Source: a virus
Direction: 5' to 3' (one strand)
DNA length: 35,047 bases
Virus record (IMG/VR): IMGVR_UViG_3300032092_000122
Coordinates: 1 to 35,047 of that record
Below are positions 1 through 8,285 of the stretch, in pieces. Under the pieces are notes generated by a model. The model was given only the letters and a program-made list of their open reading frames with translations, was not told where the DNA came from and made no database searches. The stretch's first letter is position 1; every line of letters starts with the position of its first letter. A program made the translations under genes and the position numbers.

Positions 1-1
1 T

Positions 2-112
2 GTCGACGGCGAATGGACGCTGAGCAACAACCCCGTTCAAATCCCTGAAGGTTGGTACCTCGTACCTCCCTCCTACATCTCCGAGCCTGACCCACTCCCC
101 GGCCATGAGTAG
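2..112 (+). CDS. 3' end of an unknown gene (partial)
   Basis: An open frame runs from the window edge to a TAG at 110-112 and gives 36 residues, ending in PDPLPGHE. Its stop overlaps the ATG at 105 of the next gene, the same compact arrangement seen throughout the window, which supports it being the tail of a real gene. The residues (WTLSNNP, EGWYLVPPSYI) look like ordinary protein, but nothing identifies a family. The start lies outside the window. Confidence 0.5.
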   Translation, partial: VDGEWTLSNNPVQIPEGWYLVPPSYISEPDPLPGHE

Positions 113-365
113 AGCTCGTAACAAACTTCGCCTCGACGTTACGAAGCCCGGAGAAATGGGCGTTCATTGGTGGACCACCGGCCAAATTGCGAACCACTTT
201 GGAGTCTCAGCTAAAACAGCTTCTAACTGGATTGACAAAGGACTTCTGATCGGGATTCGTATCCCAGGTTCTAAAGATCGTCGAGTTCACCCCTCCGCCA
301 TCGCGAAGTTTGAAGAGGAGCAAGGGTACACCAGGGCACGAGGCGCAAAGCGAGCGGGGGAGTAA
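105..365 (+). CDS. Small helix-turn-helix protein, MerR/excisionase type
   Basis: The 86-residue product contains a MerR/excisionase-like winged helix: WWTTGQIANHFGVSAKTASN is the helix-turn-helix (about residues 22-41), followed by WIDKGLLIGIRIPGSKDRRV, the hairpin wing with the typical R-x-P-G-S-x-D-R-R pattern, and HPSAIAKF. Such proteins bind DNA as excisionases or small repressors/activators. There is no good Shine-Dalgarno; the ATG overlaps the stop of the preceding gene, so translation is probably coupled. It sits directly before a sigma-like gene. It is one candidate for the protein that reads the dispersed CCCCCACTGA element, but that is only a guess from position and type. Target DNA is unknown. 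Confidence 0.8.
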   Translation: MSRARNKLRLDVTKPGEMGVHWWTTGQIANHFGVSAKTASNWIDKGLLIGIRIPGSKDRRVHPSAIAKFEEEQGYTRARGAKRAGE

Positions 366-368
366 CGT

Positions 369-938
369 GTGGACCCTCGTTTTAGCCGAGATCCCTCCGT
401 CCATCTCGGCTTCCTAATTTGGTGGTGTCGGGACGCCCACAAAAATGGACGCTTCCGTCGCTGGTGTCACGAGGAACTTCTTTCCGAAGCCTACCTTCAA
501 ACGCACCGGCTCCTCTCCACCACTTACGACCCCACCAAATCTTCGGTCGTCACGTTCCTGAAAGCATTCCTATGGGGTGCGGTCCACTACGCCTACTGGA
601 AGAACCAAGGGTTTCGATTCACCGACACCGGTGTCGCACCGAAGATACCCTTGACAGATTCACCACTCAGTGAATACTATGCCGCCGCGTCCGAAGAAGT
701 GATCATCGAGTTTCCTGAACTCACCGAAGAAGAATGGCTCATTGTCCGGCTCCGATGTGACGGCTACACAATGAACCAAATCGCAGACGTCATCGGATTG
801 AAGTCGCCCCAATCCGTGAACAACAGGCTCGTTCGTATCAGGGCGAAGTTCCCCATCAAAGGTAAAAAAAATGCCACCCGAGACAAAGCCAATCCCCCTA
901 CCGACGGACCACAGCCGGAGTGCCCGGATCTACCTTGA
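369..938 (+). CDS. Sigma-70-like RNA polymerase factor (phage-encoded)
   Basis: This 189-residue protein begins at a GTG preceded by GGGGGAG. Residues ~30-85 resemble sigma region 2 (YDPTKSSVVTFLKAFLWGAV then HYAYWK, recalling the core-binding and -10 recognition segment of ECF-type sigmas). Residues ~115-160 form a region-4-like helix-turn-helix: LTEEEWLIVRLRCDGYTMNQ, IADVIGLKSPQSVNNRLVRI. A short linker joins the two, as in ECF factors. If active, it would redirect host RNA polymerase to phage promoters, a common way to time late transcription. The 3' end overlaps the nuclease gene by 68 bases. Homology is inferred from pattern only; region 2 is the weaker match, so a DNA-binding regulator with a sigma-4 domain is the alternative. 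Confidence 0.7.
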   Translation: MDPRFSRDPSVHLGFLIWWCRDAHKNGRFRRWCHEELLSEAYLQTHRLLSTTYDPTKSSVVTFLKAFLWGAVHYAYWKNQGFRFTDTGVAPKIPLTDSPLSEYYAAASEEVIIEFPELTEEEWLIVRLRCDGYTMNQIADVIGLKSPQSVNNRLVRIRAKFPIKGKKNATRDKANPPTDGPQPECPDLP

Positions 939-2295
939 GTCCGAAGGTCTTGTCAGCAGGATCCCTGCGATCCGATCATCCGACTACAGCTCCGCACTCT
1001 CCGATCCCTTCGGTTACTACATCCGCCGCCGGCTCGGCCTGATCCCCGCGCTCTCGTACTCCGAAGCTCTCTCGCGAGGTTCGTACTTCCACACCCTCTT
1101 CGCTCTCTACGACCGCGACGATCGTTGGCCCATCTTCAAACGCCAATGCTCTTCCCGCATCGACGAGCTCAACAAGATCTGCCGTGATCTCCGCATCTCT
1201 GACACGGCCCGCTCCGACGCCGTCCAAAACGAGCGCATCGACCAAGCCTTCGCTTCCGCTTGGTACCACGCCTTCGAGACCCTGCCCTGCCTCAATCAAG
1301 ACAGCGCACTCGACCTGCTCTCCGACAACTACATCAAGCTCGGTGCTGAAGTCCGACTCACGTGGCAAGACCCGCGCTTCCCACGCACCCATCAAGTCGT
1401 GCAGTTCGACCTACTCCTTCTCAACCGCAAGACCAACAAGCTTTGGATCGTGGACGCGAAGACGACCGCGTCACCCCCACTGATTAGGTTGGCCACCGTG
1501 AAGGAGGAGTTCCAGACTCAGCACTACCTGCATGGTCTCGAATGGTTCTTCGAGCGCGGCCTACTCCAGAAGCAGTACAACCTGCCCGAGGACGTGACCA
1601 TCGGTGGCATGATGCACGTCGCCATCCTCAAGCCCTCGATCCAGTTCGGCCAGTCCGACCGTGACTCCCACTGGGAATCCGAAGGCAAGCGCACCGGCAT
1701 CTCCGGCCGCATCATGCGCTCGCCGGTGCACCTCCAAGCGGATGGCGAGTACGTGATCAAGTGGACCAAGAACCAGCCGGCCCCCGAACCCTGCTGTGGC
1801 ACCCTCGAAGAATGCCTGCACGTACTGCACGAAGTCACAGGCAAGAAGCCCGAGCGCGTGTACCAGGGCGAGCCCTCCCTTGACAACTACATCAAGCGGT
1901 GTAACCGTTGGTACAAAGGTGAAGGTGAGTACCTTGATCGCGCACCCGATTTCACAAACGATCCACCAATCAACATTTCTTACACTCACGCCTCCACTAT
2001 GCTTGACAAGGACTGGAGGGCTTCCTATAGTGACCGTGTTGCCATGATTTACAGCTTGGCAACACGAGAAGCAAACCCATGCAACTTCCTAAAGAACATC
2101 GATCATCTGCGGATGGGCTCGAAGCTGGCCCTGTACAGCCCGTTCTATCTGACGGAACCGAAGGAGTGGCCCAGCCTGGTACAGGCGCAGCACTTCCTAG
2201 TGGCACACAGGGACGCCGGCGAGGTGGACGCAAATCCCGAAGCACACGAGTTCTCCGGGACGATCGAAAGCCTAGCGCCCGATCTCCGCATGTGA
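871..2295 (+). CDS. PD-(D/E)XK nuclease, RecB/Cas4-type exonuclease
   Basis: The 474-residue product shows the full motif set of RecB-family nucleases: GSYFH (residues 70-74, His of motif I), D180 in QVVQFDLLL, the D-x-K core in WIVDAKTT (D195, K197), and the QxxxY helix in QTQHYLHG (Q215, Y219). These coordinate metal and cut DNA. With the downstream RecA-fold ATPase and SSB-like protein it probably generates single strands for phage recombination or replication. The ATG follows GGTAAAAAAA and lies inside the end of the sigma-like gene. A copy of the dispersed element (1474-1483) encodes S-P-P-L-I between the D-x-K and QxxxY motifs. The last ~150 residues have no motif I recognise. Confidence 0.85.
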   Translation: MPPETKPIPLPTDHSRSARIYLESEGLVSRIPAIRSSDYSSALSDPFGYYIRRRLGLIPALSYSEALSRGSYFHTLFALYDRDDRWPIFKRQCSSRIDELNKICRDLRISDTARSDAVQNERIDQAFASAWYHAFETLPCLNQDSALDLLSDNYIKLGAEVRLTWQDPRFPRTHQVVQFDLLLLNRKTNKLWIVDAKTTASPPLIRLATVKEEFQTQHYLHGLEWFFERGLLQKQYNLPEDVTIGGMMHVAILKPSIQFGQSDRDSHWESEGKRTGISGRIMRSPVHLQADGEYVIKWTKNQPAPEPCCGTLEECLHVLHEVTGKKPERVYQGEPSLDNYIKRCNRWYKGEGEYLDRAPDFTNDPPINISYTHASTMLDKDWRASYSDRVAMIYSLATREANPCNFLKNIDHLRMGSKLALYSPFYLTEPKEWPSLVQAQHFLVAHRDAGEVDANPEAHEFSGTIESLAPDLRM

Positions 2296-2645
2296 TGTTC
2301 GAGGACGAGTACATCCGCCTCGTCATCAAGCCACGCATCGACTTGATTCTTGAGGACGGCGTTGACTCCATCGCGGACCTCGTGAAGAAGTTCAACACCG
2401 CCCACTCATGCCGTGTCTCAAAGGCCAAGGTCACCGAGTGGCTCAAAGCCCTTGACTACCGCATGACAAAGAAGATCGAGTTCAATCGCCCGATCGTGCG
2501 GACGTTACGTGTGGGTCAACCCCCACTGGAACAAGTGCCCGAGCGACCGGTTGAGTTCCGCACTCAGCACACCCAGCAGATGTTCAACTTTCCGGCACCC
2601 ACAGGCATGTTCGCCAACGTGAGGATGCCGGGTTTCGAGGAGTAA
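2295..2645 (+). CDS. Small unknown protein, possible helix-turn-helix
   Basis: I place the start at ATG 2295, where TGATG joins it to the nuclease stop; the frame is open upstream to 2079, but that part would overlap the nuclease by 217 bases and is Gly/Arg/Ser-rich shadow-like sequence. The 116-residue product has a helical segment IADLVKKFNTAHSCRVSKAK followed by VTEWLKALDYR, which could be a helix-turn-helix (DNA binding is inferred, not shown). The C-terminal third is Pro/Gln-rich. An imperfect dispersed element at 2520-2529 encodes Q-P-P-L-E. Placement between nuclease and ATPase suggests a role in DNA metabolism. Family unknown. Confidence 0.7.
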   Translation: MFEDEYIRLVIKPRIDLILEDGVDSIADLVKKFNTAHSCRVSKAKVTEWLKALDYRMTKKIEFNRPIVRTLRVGQPPLEQVPERPVEFRTQHTQQMFNFPAPTGMFANVRMPGFEE

Positions 2646-2648
2646 AAA

Positions 2649-3545
2649 ATGACAGTCACGACACACGCAGGCAAGCTGCCACAGCAGCGATATGCCGGCC
2701 TCGGCTTTACCGGGGTCAAGATGATTCACCCACCGGAGAGGCTCTTCGGTCTCATCTGTGGTCTGCCCGGCGAAGGCAAGTCCCAGTTCATCCACTCGCA
2801 CCCGGACTCATGGGTGTGCAACATGGACTGCACCTCCTCGCTCGGTGATCCGCAGGCCACGATCTGGCCGGGCATCAACCCGCAGGGCCAACCGATTGAC
2901 GTCACCAACGAACCACTCGTGATGACGTGGGAAGCCGTGCAAGCCAAGATCGATCTGCTCTGCAGTCTCGCCAAGAACAACCAACCACGTCCGGCCACAG
3001 TGTTCTTCGATTCGCTCGGTACATGGATCCCGCTCCTCAAGGACTGGATCACCCGCTCGAACGACAAGAAGGACTGGCGTGAGATGGACGGCCGTCGCTC
3101 ATGGGATCAACTCTACGACATGGTCATTGACTCGTGCCTCACCCTCCGTCGCTACGGTTACGGTGTGTACATTGTGTGCCACGTGGTCAACGCCAAGATC
3201 CCACTGGGCGACGACAAGTACGCCTTCAAGCCAGAGCTCACGATCACCGACGGTTTCTACAAGAGGCTCTACCCCTTGTTCGAGATGGTTGCTGCCATCT
3301 CCTCCGAGTGGGTCACGGAGCAACGTGAAGTCGCGCAGCCTCCGATCGTGAAGGATGGCAAGACCGTTGTCCTCAAGCCAAAGCTCATCACCGAGAAGCG
3401 CAAGCGTCACATCTTCTCGGTAGACTCTGAACCCCTCGCTGGCATTACGAAGCACCGCGTCAAGATGCCGTCCGAGTTTGAGCTTCCCGAAACCGGCGGC
3501 TGGGCAGAGTTCGTTCGCAACTACAACACCAACGCCAGCGCGTAA
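2649..3545 (+). CDS. RecA-fold P-loop ATPase, Sak4-like recombinase
   Basis: The 298-residue protein has a Walker A motif GLPGEGKS (residues 38-45) after the strand LFGLIC, and a Walker B strand ATVFFDSLG (Asp121). This size, a short N-terminus before the P-loop, and the neighbours match the phage AAA/Sak4-type group of RecA-fold proteins, which assist single-strand annealing together with an SSB-like partner and a nuclease. GAGGAG six bases before the ATG is a strong ribosome site. Between the motifs lie IDVTNEPLVMTWEAVQAKID and NNQPRPATV, typical of the family core. Sak4 assignment is by pattern and context; a more generic phage nucleotide-binding ATPase is the alternative. Confidence 0.8.
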   Translation: MTVTTHAGKLPQQRYAGLGFTGVKMIHPPERLFGLICGLPGEGKSQFIHSHPDSWVCNMDCTSSLGDPQATIWPGINPQGQPIDVTNEPLVMTWEAVQAKIDLLCSLAKNNQPRPATVFFDSLGTWIPLLKDWITRSNDKKDWREMDGRRSWDQLYDMVIDSCLTLRRYGYGVYIVCHVVNAKIPLGDDKYAFKPELTITDGFYKRLYPLFEMVAAISSEWVTEQREVAQPPIVKDGKTVVLKPKLITEKRKRHIFSVDSEPLAGITKHRVKMPSEFELPETGGWAEFVRNYNTNASA

Positions 3546-3579
3546 CGCTGGTAGACCTTTCAGTCAGGAGAAGTCAGCT

Positions 3580-4146
3580 ATGGCAAACAGCAAGATCAGC
3601 GCAATGTTCGCATCCCAGAAGGCCGCTTTCGGAGACGCCAACCCAGACACTGGTGTGGGTGGTCTCGGTGAATGGCCGACCGAAGGTGAGCACGACTGCT
3701 ACGTCCTCGGTCTCGAAATCAACGAGAAGGCGAACTACCGCTTCAGCACCGATCAGGGACAGCAGATGGAGATCCCTGCCACCGAGTTCCGTTTCCGCTA
3801 CCAACTCCTGAACGACGAGACCAATCCGGACTCGCCGCTTGTGTGGGGTGGCGCACCATTCACCTTCCCCGACAACGCTGGCTCGGTCACCGCCGAAGGC
3901 CGTCGCACCGGTCTCCAGATCGAACGCAACCGATTCTGCGGTCACCTTTCCACTTTGCTTGGAACCAAGGTCGGAACTGCCGATGGTCTGGACGTGGCGA
4001 ACGCTGTTGAGAAGGCTGTTGAGATCCTCGGGTCCAACAAGCAGGTCGTCGCTACCGTCCGTTGCCAGTACCGCAAGGGCAAGGGCAACTCCGCTTCCAA
4101 GGTCTACAAGACCGAGTTCCTCAACAAGCTCCTCTCGGAAGCCTGA
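3580..4146 (+). CDS. Probable single-strand DNA-binding partner (SSB-like/DUF669-like)
   Basis: Start chosen at ATG 3580 because AGGAG lies at 3566-3570; an upstream in-frame start at 3478 would overlap the ATPase gene by 68 bases. The 188-residue product begins MANSKISAMFASQKAAFGDA and has alternating beta-type stretches (HDCYVLGLEINEK, ATEFRFRYQLLND, VVATVRCQYRKGKG) compatible with an OB-like or DUF669-like fold, with a basic segment near the C-terminus. Phage Sak4-type ATPases usually sit beside such a protein, so single-strand DNA binding is inferred mainly from context. The stop is followed after nine bases by a dispersed element and then a strong hairpin, so it probably ends the main rightward message. 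Confidence 0.55.
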   Translation: MANSKISAMFASQKAAFGDANPDTGVGGLGEWPTEGEHDCYVLGLEINEKANYRFSTDQGQQMEIPATEFRFRYQLLNDETNPDSPLVWGGAPFTFPDNAGSVTAEGRRTGLQIERNRFCGHLSTLLGTKVGTADGLDVANAVEKAVEILGSNKQVVATVRCQYRKGKGNSASKVYKTEFLNKLLSEA

Positions 4147-4166
4147 ACCGTAAACCCCCACTGATA

Positions 4167-4198
4167 GAGGGGGTGGGTCCCACAAGATCCACCCCCTC
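4167..4198 (+). terminator. Strong hairpin after the recombination genes
   Basis: GAGGGGGTGGGTC (4167-4179) pairs with GATCCACCCCCTC (4186-4198) over 13 positions with one G-U pair and a six-base loop. There is no clear T-run afterward (CCCTCAGTCTACTTCT), so it may be a weak terminator or an mRNA-stabilising end. A dispersed CCCCCACTGA copy (4155-4164) abuts its left side, between the stop codon at 4146 and the stem. Confidence 0.6.
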
Positions 4199-4293
4199 CC
4201 CTCAGTCTACTTCTCCCCGCAGGTTGGTCGGGGGTGCATCCGCGCCCTCTTCATCGGACAAGGCGCGACTGTCTCGGCCTTGAAAGCGTTGTG

Positions 4294-4836
4294 ATGGATC
4301 GTCCGCCGCACGAGCCCCCGACAGCCTACGTGGAACACCCGACATCTTGCCGGATCCACCCCTTCCCGGGTGCCTCCCACATTTGGAACCTTCCAGTGGG
4401 GGTTCGAGTAAAGCACTCTGGCCTCAAGCAGTGGGGGTCTATCGCACCCGCTGACCTCTGCAGCAAGCCACAGTGCTCTACTCTTTCCCTCAAAGGAACT
4501 CCGCACATCCTCACGTACAAAGCCGGCAACCACTGGCTGGTCACGACGTTCGACTTTCCTGGTGGGTCAACCCCCACTGATCTGTTTGTGGGCGAGGCCC
4601 CCATGCATCGCGTGGATGGGGGCTACTGCACCCTCCGCTTGAGCCACTCCCCCAAGGGTGTGCTCTACGTGGCGAACATCGACATCAGCCGTGCAACGCT
4701 GGCCCCAATGGCGACCAGGGTCCTGGAGTCTGAGCCTGGCTCTAGGATCCTGGTCCGCCTATCTCCGCGTGTCGCCAAGGGCGCGTTCCGTTGGTTCCCC
4801 GACCTCCGGCACATTCAGTTCTGGACCGCGATCTAG
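4294..4836 (+). CDS. Unknown protein at the end of the rightward block
   Basis: The 180-residue product from ATG 4294 has no family I recognise; an in-frame GTG at 4234 would add 20 residues and neither start has a good ribosome site. It contains beta-rich patches (HWLVTTFDFPGG, GYCTLRLSHS, GVLYVANIDIS) and no transmembrane segment. Three dispersed elements lie within it (4393-4402, 4428-4437, 4571-4580), encoding P-V-G-V, Q-W-G and T-P-T-D, the densest cluster in the window. Its TAG shares the CTAG with the opposing gene's stop. Because it follows the 4167-4198 hairpin it may be poorly or separately expressed. Confidence 0.65.
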   Translation: MDRPPHEPPTAYVEHPTSCRIHPFPGASHIWNLPVGVRVKHSGLKQWGSIAPADLCSKPQCSTLSLKGTPHILTYKAGNHWLVTTFDFPGGSTPTDLFVGEAPMHRVDGGYCTLRLSHSPKGVLYVANIDISRATLAPMATRVLESEPGSRILVRLSPRVAKGAFRWFPDLRHIQFWTAI

Positions 4837-7800
4837 TACCCCTGGAACTGCTCGAATGACCGACGCTTGCCCTCAGCTAGGTAAGCTTCTTCGGCCATGC
4901 GTTGCTGCTGTTGCTCCGTCAGAGGGACCGCGTTGATCGCTCGCGCCTGTGCTCGCTGCCGTGCCGTGTCCGCGCCAGCAATCGCGCCTTCCTCGACGCC
5001 GAGGTTCGCTGCCCTGCCAGCTGCCATCTGCTGGAACATCGGTCGCTGGTCGGGGGGCATGCGATCCAAGATGCGTTCGGTTCTGCTGACCAACCGGTTC
5101 TGCATGGCGTCGTCCAGCTGCTCCTTGCTGATCGTCAGCTCCATGCCGTACCGCCGCTTGAACTCCGACTTGATCGACTGCATCTTCGGGATCTCGTTGC
5201 TCAGCAACGCCTGAATCGCCCGCCTTCGGTAGTCCACGATCTGCTCACGGTTCTTCAGCAGGAACCCATCGAAGTCTGCCGTCTGCTTGAACTGCCCAAG
5301 GTCAACACCGAGCTGCCGCGCGAAGATCATGCCGGGGCTCTGGTAATCCACCAAGGTTCCGTCGGCCTTGTAGACCGCAACCATCCCCTCGGGTGTCCGC
5401 TGCTTGAAGTCGACGTACGTCTTCTGCAGTGCCCCCGGCAATCCAAACAACGGGGACTCCGGCATGTTCGGAGCCATGCTCAAAGCGCGGGAGATCGCAA
5501 TACCGCCAGGCACCAACCGGGGGATGTTGTTCTGCAACAGCTCCCTTTGCCCAGGATCGAGTGCGCCCCGCACAATGTTCACGGGGATGTCCACCACCGG
5601 TGGAATCGGCACGTACTCGTTGCCATCTTGGAAGAAGCGGTCTCCCCCCACTGCTTGCGTGAGGCTGGCCCCGAACAACCCAGGACTCAAGTCCGCCCCG
5701 AAGGTGTTCTTGCCTGCCTCGTAGAAGATTGCGCTGATGCCCATGCCGCGAATGAAGTCTTGCCCGACGCCCTTCAGAACACCACGCTCCCCGAGCCGTG
5801 CGCTCTGGTACGACAACGCGGTCGCGCTCCGCAGCGGGAAGCTCAAAAACTGGCGGAACAGCGGGTTGTTTCCGACACGCCCCAGCGGACCCACACCTTG
5901 GAAAGCCAGCGGCGTGTTCAACGTGTTGCCACCGAACTGCGTCGAGCTCACCATCTCGTCGACGTCACTCAACATCCGGTAGTAATCTTCGGTGCCTGCT
6001 GTGACGTTTCGCCCGGCTGACCGGTACGCATTCTCCACTGAGTGCGCGGCCACACTGCGGTTCAACCACTCCGCCTTCTCGAACAGCTTCATCGGGTAGT
6101 CAAAGAAGTACGACTCCTTCTTCGCCACGTTCCCGAGAGCGTCACCCTTGTACGAGATTGTGTCGAGCGTCGAGAACGTATCGCGCCCGATCTGAATCAA
6201 GTTCTCCCCATCGATGTTCGAGTACTTGAAGTGCTTATTGATCAGCTCAAGGTGTTCGGTATCCGACAATGCCCGCACACCGTACTTGCCGACGCGCTCC
6301 TGTACGTATCCACCAAGCTCCTTGAATGCTTGGGTATACCCCTTTAGCACATTGCCAAGGCCACCGTACGTGCTCGCCAGCAACAGTGGCTGCATCATGT
6401 TCATCGTGACCGATCCCAGATTGAGACCGAGGTGGGTCACGTAGAAGTAGCGGGCCAACGCCCCACTGATTCCCTTCGCTTCGCCGAACGTCAGCTCCGC
6501 GTTCGCCACCCCATCCAACCGGTCATAGAGCCCACGACCCCAGCTGCCGGCGCCCTTCATCGCCTTGCCAATCGGCGAATCCAGCATCGTTCGCAGGCCC
6601 TCTTTACCCTTGATCAACGCCATGTGCGTGGCCACGTGCTCAACCTTCTGCACACCTGTGGCCTGTCGCATGATGACTTCGAGTGCTTCCTTCGCGAACC
6701 GATCCTCCAACAGGTAATGCTGATCGTGCAGCACCGTCGCAATGCTGGTCTTGCCACCTTCCAGCAGCGCAGACTTCGGCCTCATCGCCTCCAGCTGTGC
6801 CAGCTTCTCAGGCTTCACCGCACTCCGCGTGTCCTTGATCCGTTGAGCCAACCGCGCGTTGTCTTCCACCGTCTGCACGTACAGCGAGTGCGTGATTCCG
6901 GTGTCTCGGAAGTACCGGCTCAGCGATTCCTGCGTGTTGATCCGGTAGGTCCGTGCTGCATCACCACGACCCAAGATCTTGTTGACACGCTTCTGCGCCA
7001 TCAACACCGCCTTGGATCCCGCCTCCGTAGGCCCGAACATCTGCAGCACTTCTTCAAGATCCTCGGGATCCCACTGGCCGCTCTTCGCCGTTCTGCTGAT
7101 CGCGGACCCCGTGGCCACCAAGCTGCGACTGCGCCGCTGCTCCATGATGTCTGCCACGTTCTTCGAGCCCTTCAGATCCACCAAGTTCCGAGGCATGTAG
7201 TTCGACGGCTGATTCTCCAGCAGCTTCCGGATCTGTGCCTTGAACACGTCCGCACTGATGAGCCCTTGTTCAATGGCTTCTGAAACTTCAGGGCCCAACA
7301 TCATGGCCGCGATCTCTTTGCCCGTCCCCTTCATTACCCCATCGTTCTTAAACCCGTACCGAAGACCTTGCCAGATCCGAAGCACTTTCTCTTCGTCCGG
7401 CACGAACGTCGCTTCCCCATCCTTACCGAACAACCGAATGCGCCGTTGATCCTGCGCTTTCTTCAGCGCATCCCTCAACTCCAAAGCGCCCAGTCGTCCG
7501 AGCTCCTCGTCCATGTTCCGCATCACGTACCGTTCGCGCGTGAACTCTTTGAACTTCAGCTCACCCTTCTGCATTCTCGGGATCAGTTGCTTCACTTCCT
7601 GATCCAATCCCTCCAGCGACGCAAACAACCCGTGGGCGATCCGCTTCGCAATCGCCTTCTTCTTTGGATCCGCAATCTTCTCGAAGTTCAGAGTCTCCAG
7701 TCCGTGCTTCTCCAACACCTTTGCCAACGGCGCAGCTACCGTTCCCAACATCTCCCGTTCCATGCGGTCCACACCCTTGGTGAACGCTTGCACTGCCGGC

Positions 7801-8210
7801 GTGACCGCTGTGCCCTGAAACTTCTGCATCGGAGCCAACGCTCCCAACGCCGAGTGCAATCCACCCTGTTCCTTCACGAACGGGCTGAACCGCGCACCCA
7901 TGTCGAAGATCGCCTTGCCTGACCTGCTCAGCGCCTGCCCAGCCACCGGACTCGTGACCGCCATCAACAACACAAACGGATTCGTGACCACGTCCACCAG
8001 CGTGTCCGTCAGCGGATTCCTTCCCACCTTCTCCTTGATCCGATCCGTAAACAGATCGCGCTCTTTCGGAGTCAACCCATCTGCATCCACCAGTGTCTGC
8101 AATGCCCCACGTGCCGTAAGTTCATTGTCTAACAACTGTGTCAACAACAGCGTCGGCTTCTCGTAGCTGGACAACTGCTCGAACGGAAGTGTCATGGGTA
8201 CTTGGCTCAT
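4833..8210 (-). CDS. Very large virion protein, probable internal/ejection protein
   Basis: The 1125-residue product is the longest of the distal late genes. It is largely helical with hydrophobic stretches (NPFVLLMAVTSPVAGQAL at ~90; YFYVTHLGLNLGSVTMNMMQ near the middle) and a Gln/Ala/Arg-rich helical C-terminus (LTEQQQQRMAEEAYL). The segment FFDYPMKLFEKAEWLNR followed by SVAAHSVENAY is of a type seen in long phage internal virion or polyvalent proteins that are ejected with the DNA. No lytic transglycosylase or protease motif was evident. A terminator-like hairpin precedes it, and GGAG lies 11 bases before the ATG; an in-frame ATG at 8195 is an alternative start. Its stop overlaps the converging gene. 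Confidence 0.65.
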   Translation of the reverse strand: MSQVPMTLPFEQLSSYEKPTLLLTQLLDNELTARGALQTLVDADGLTPKERDLFTDRIKEKVGRNPLTDTLVDVVTNPFVLLMAVTSPVAGQALSRSGKAIFDMGARFSPFVKEQGGLHSALGALAPMQKFQGTAVTPAVQAFTKGVDRMEREMLGTVAAPLAKVLEKHGLETLNFEKIADPKKKAIAKRIAHGLFASLEGLDQEVKQLIPRMQKGELKFKEFTRERYVMRNMDEELGRLGALELRDALKKAQDQRRIRLFGKDGEATFVPDEEKVLRIWQGLRYGFKNDGVMKGTGKEIAAMMLGPEVSEAIEQGLISADVFKAQIRKLLENQPSNYMPRNLVDLKGSKNVADIMEQRRSRSLVATGSAISRTAKSGQWDPEDLEEVLQMFGPTEAGSKAVLMAQKRVNKILGRGDAARTYRINTQESLSRYFRDTGITHSLYVQTVEDNARLAQRIKDTRSAVKPEKLAQLEAMRPKSALLEGGKTSIATVLHDQHYLLEDRFAKEALEVIMRQATGVQKVEHVATHMALIKGKEGLRTMLDSPIGKAMKGAGSWGRGLYDRLDGVANAELTFGEAKGISGALARYFYVTHLGLNLGSVTMNMMQPLLLASTYGGLGNVLKGYTQAFKELGGYVQERVGKYGVRALSDTEHLELINKHFKYSNIDGENLIQIGRDTFSTLDTISYKGDALGNVAKKESYFFDYPMKLFEKAEWLNRSVAAHSVENAYRSAGRNVTAGTEDYYRMLSDVDEMVSSTQFGGNTLNTPLAFQGVGPLGRVGNNPLFRQFLSFPLRSATALSYQSARLGERGVLKGVGQDFIRGMGISAIFYEAGKNTFGADLSPGLFGASLTQAVGGDRFFQDGNEYVPIPPVVDIPVNIVRGALDPGQRELLQNNIPRLVPGGIAISRALSMAPNMPESPLFGLPGALQKTYVDFKQRTPEGMVAVYKADGTLVDYQSPGMIFARQLGVDLGQFKQTADFDGFLLKNREQIVDYRRRAIQALLSNEIPKMQSIKSEFKRRYGMELTISKEQLDDAMQNRLVSRTERILDRMPPDQRPMFQQMAAGRAANLGVEEGAIAGADTARQRAQARAINAVPLTEQQQQRMAEEAYLAEGKRRSFEQFQGY

Positions 8211-8224
8211 ACCTTAAGTATCTC

Positions 8225-8263
8225 CAAAAAGAAGAAAGGGCCACTCAAATGAGCAGCCCTTTC
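8225..8263 (-). terminator. Intrinsic terminator on the leftward message
   Basis: On the minus strand GAAAGGGC (8263-8256) pairs with GCCCTTTC (8241-8234), with extra pairing in the 14-base loop (TGCTCATTTGAGTG), and is followed by TTCTTTTT down to 8225. It follows the gene ending at 8286 and lies just before the ribosome site of the 1125-residue protein, so that gene probably receives read-through or has its own promoter. Confidence 0.75.
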
Positions 8264-8285
8264 CGGAGGTAAAAAAATGCCAGGG

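Noticed and set aside
2079-2294. Upstream extension of the 116-residue gene
   Set aside because: Would overlap the nuclease gene by 217 bases; the TGATG at 2293-2297 gives a better start and the extension looks like shadow sequence.
4598-4623. GCCCCCAT ... ATGGGGGC inverted repeat
   Set aside because: Short stem within codons of a likely gene, with no T-tract and no match to the dispersed element core ACTG; treated as chance.
4902-6020. Rightward 372-residue frame
   Set aside because: Antisense shadow of the 1125-residue protein with biased Arg/Leu/Val/His content and no sensible motif.
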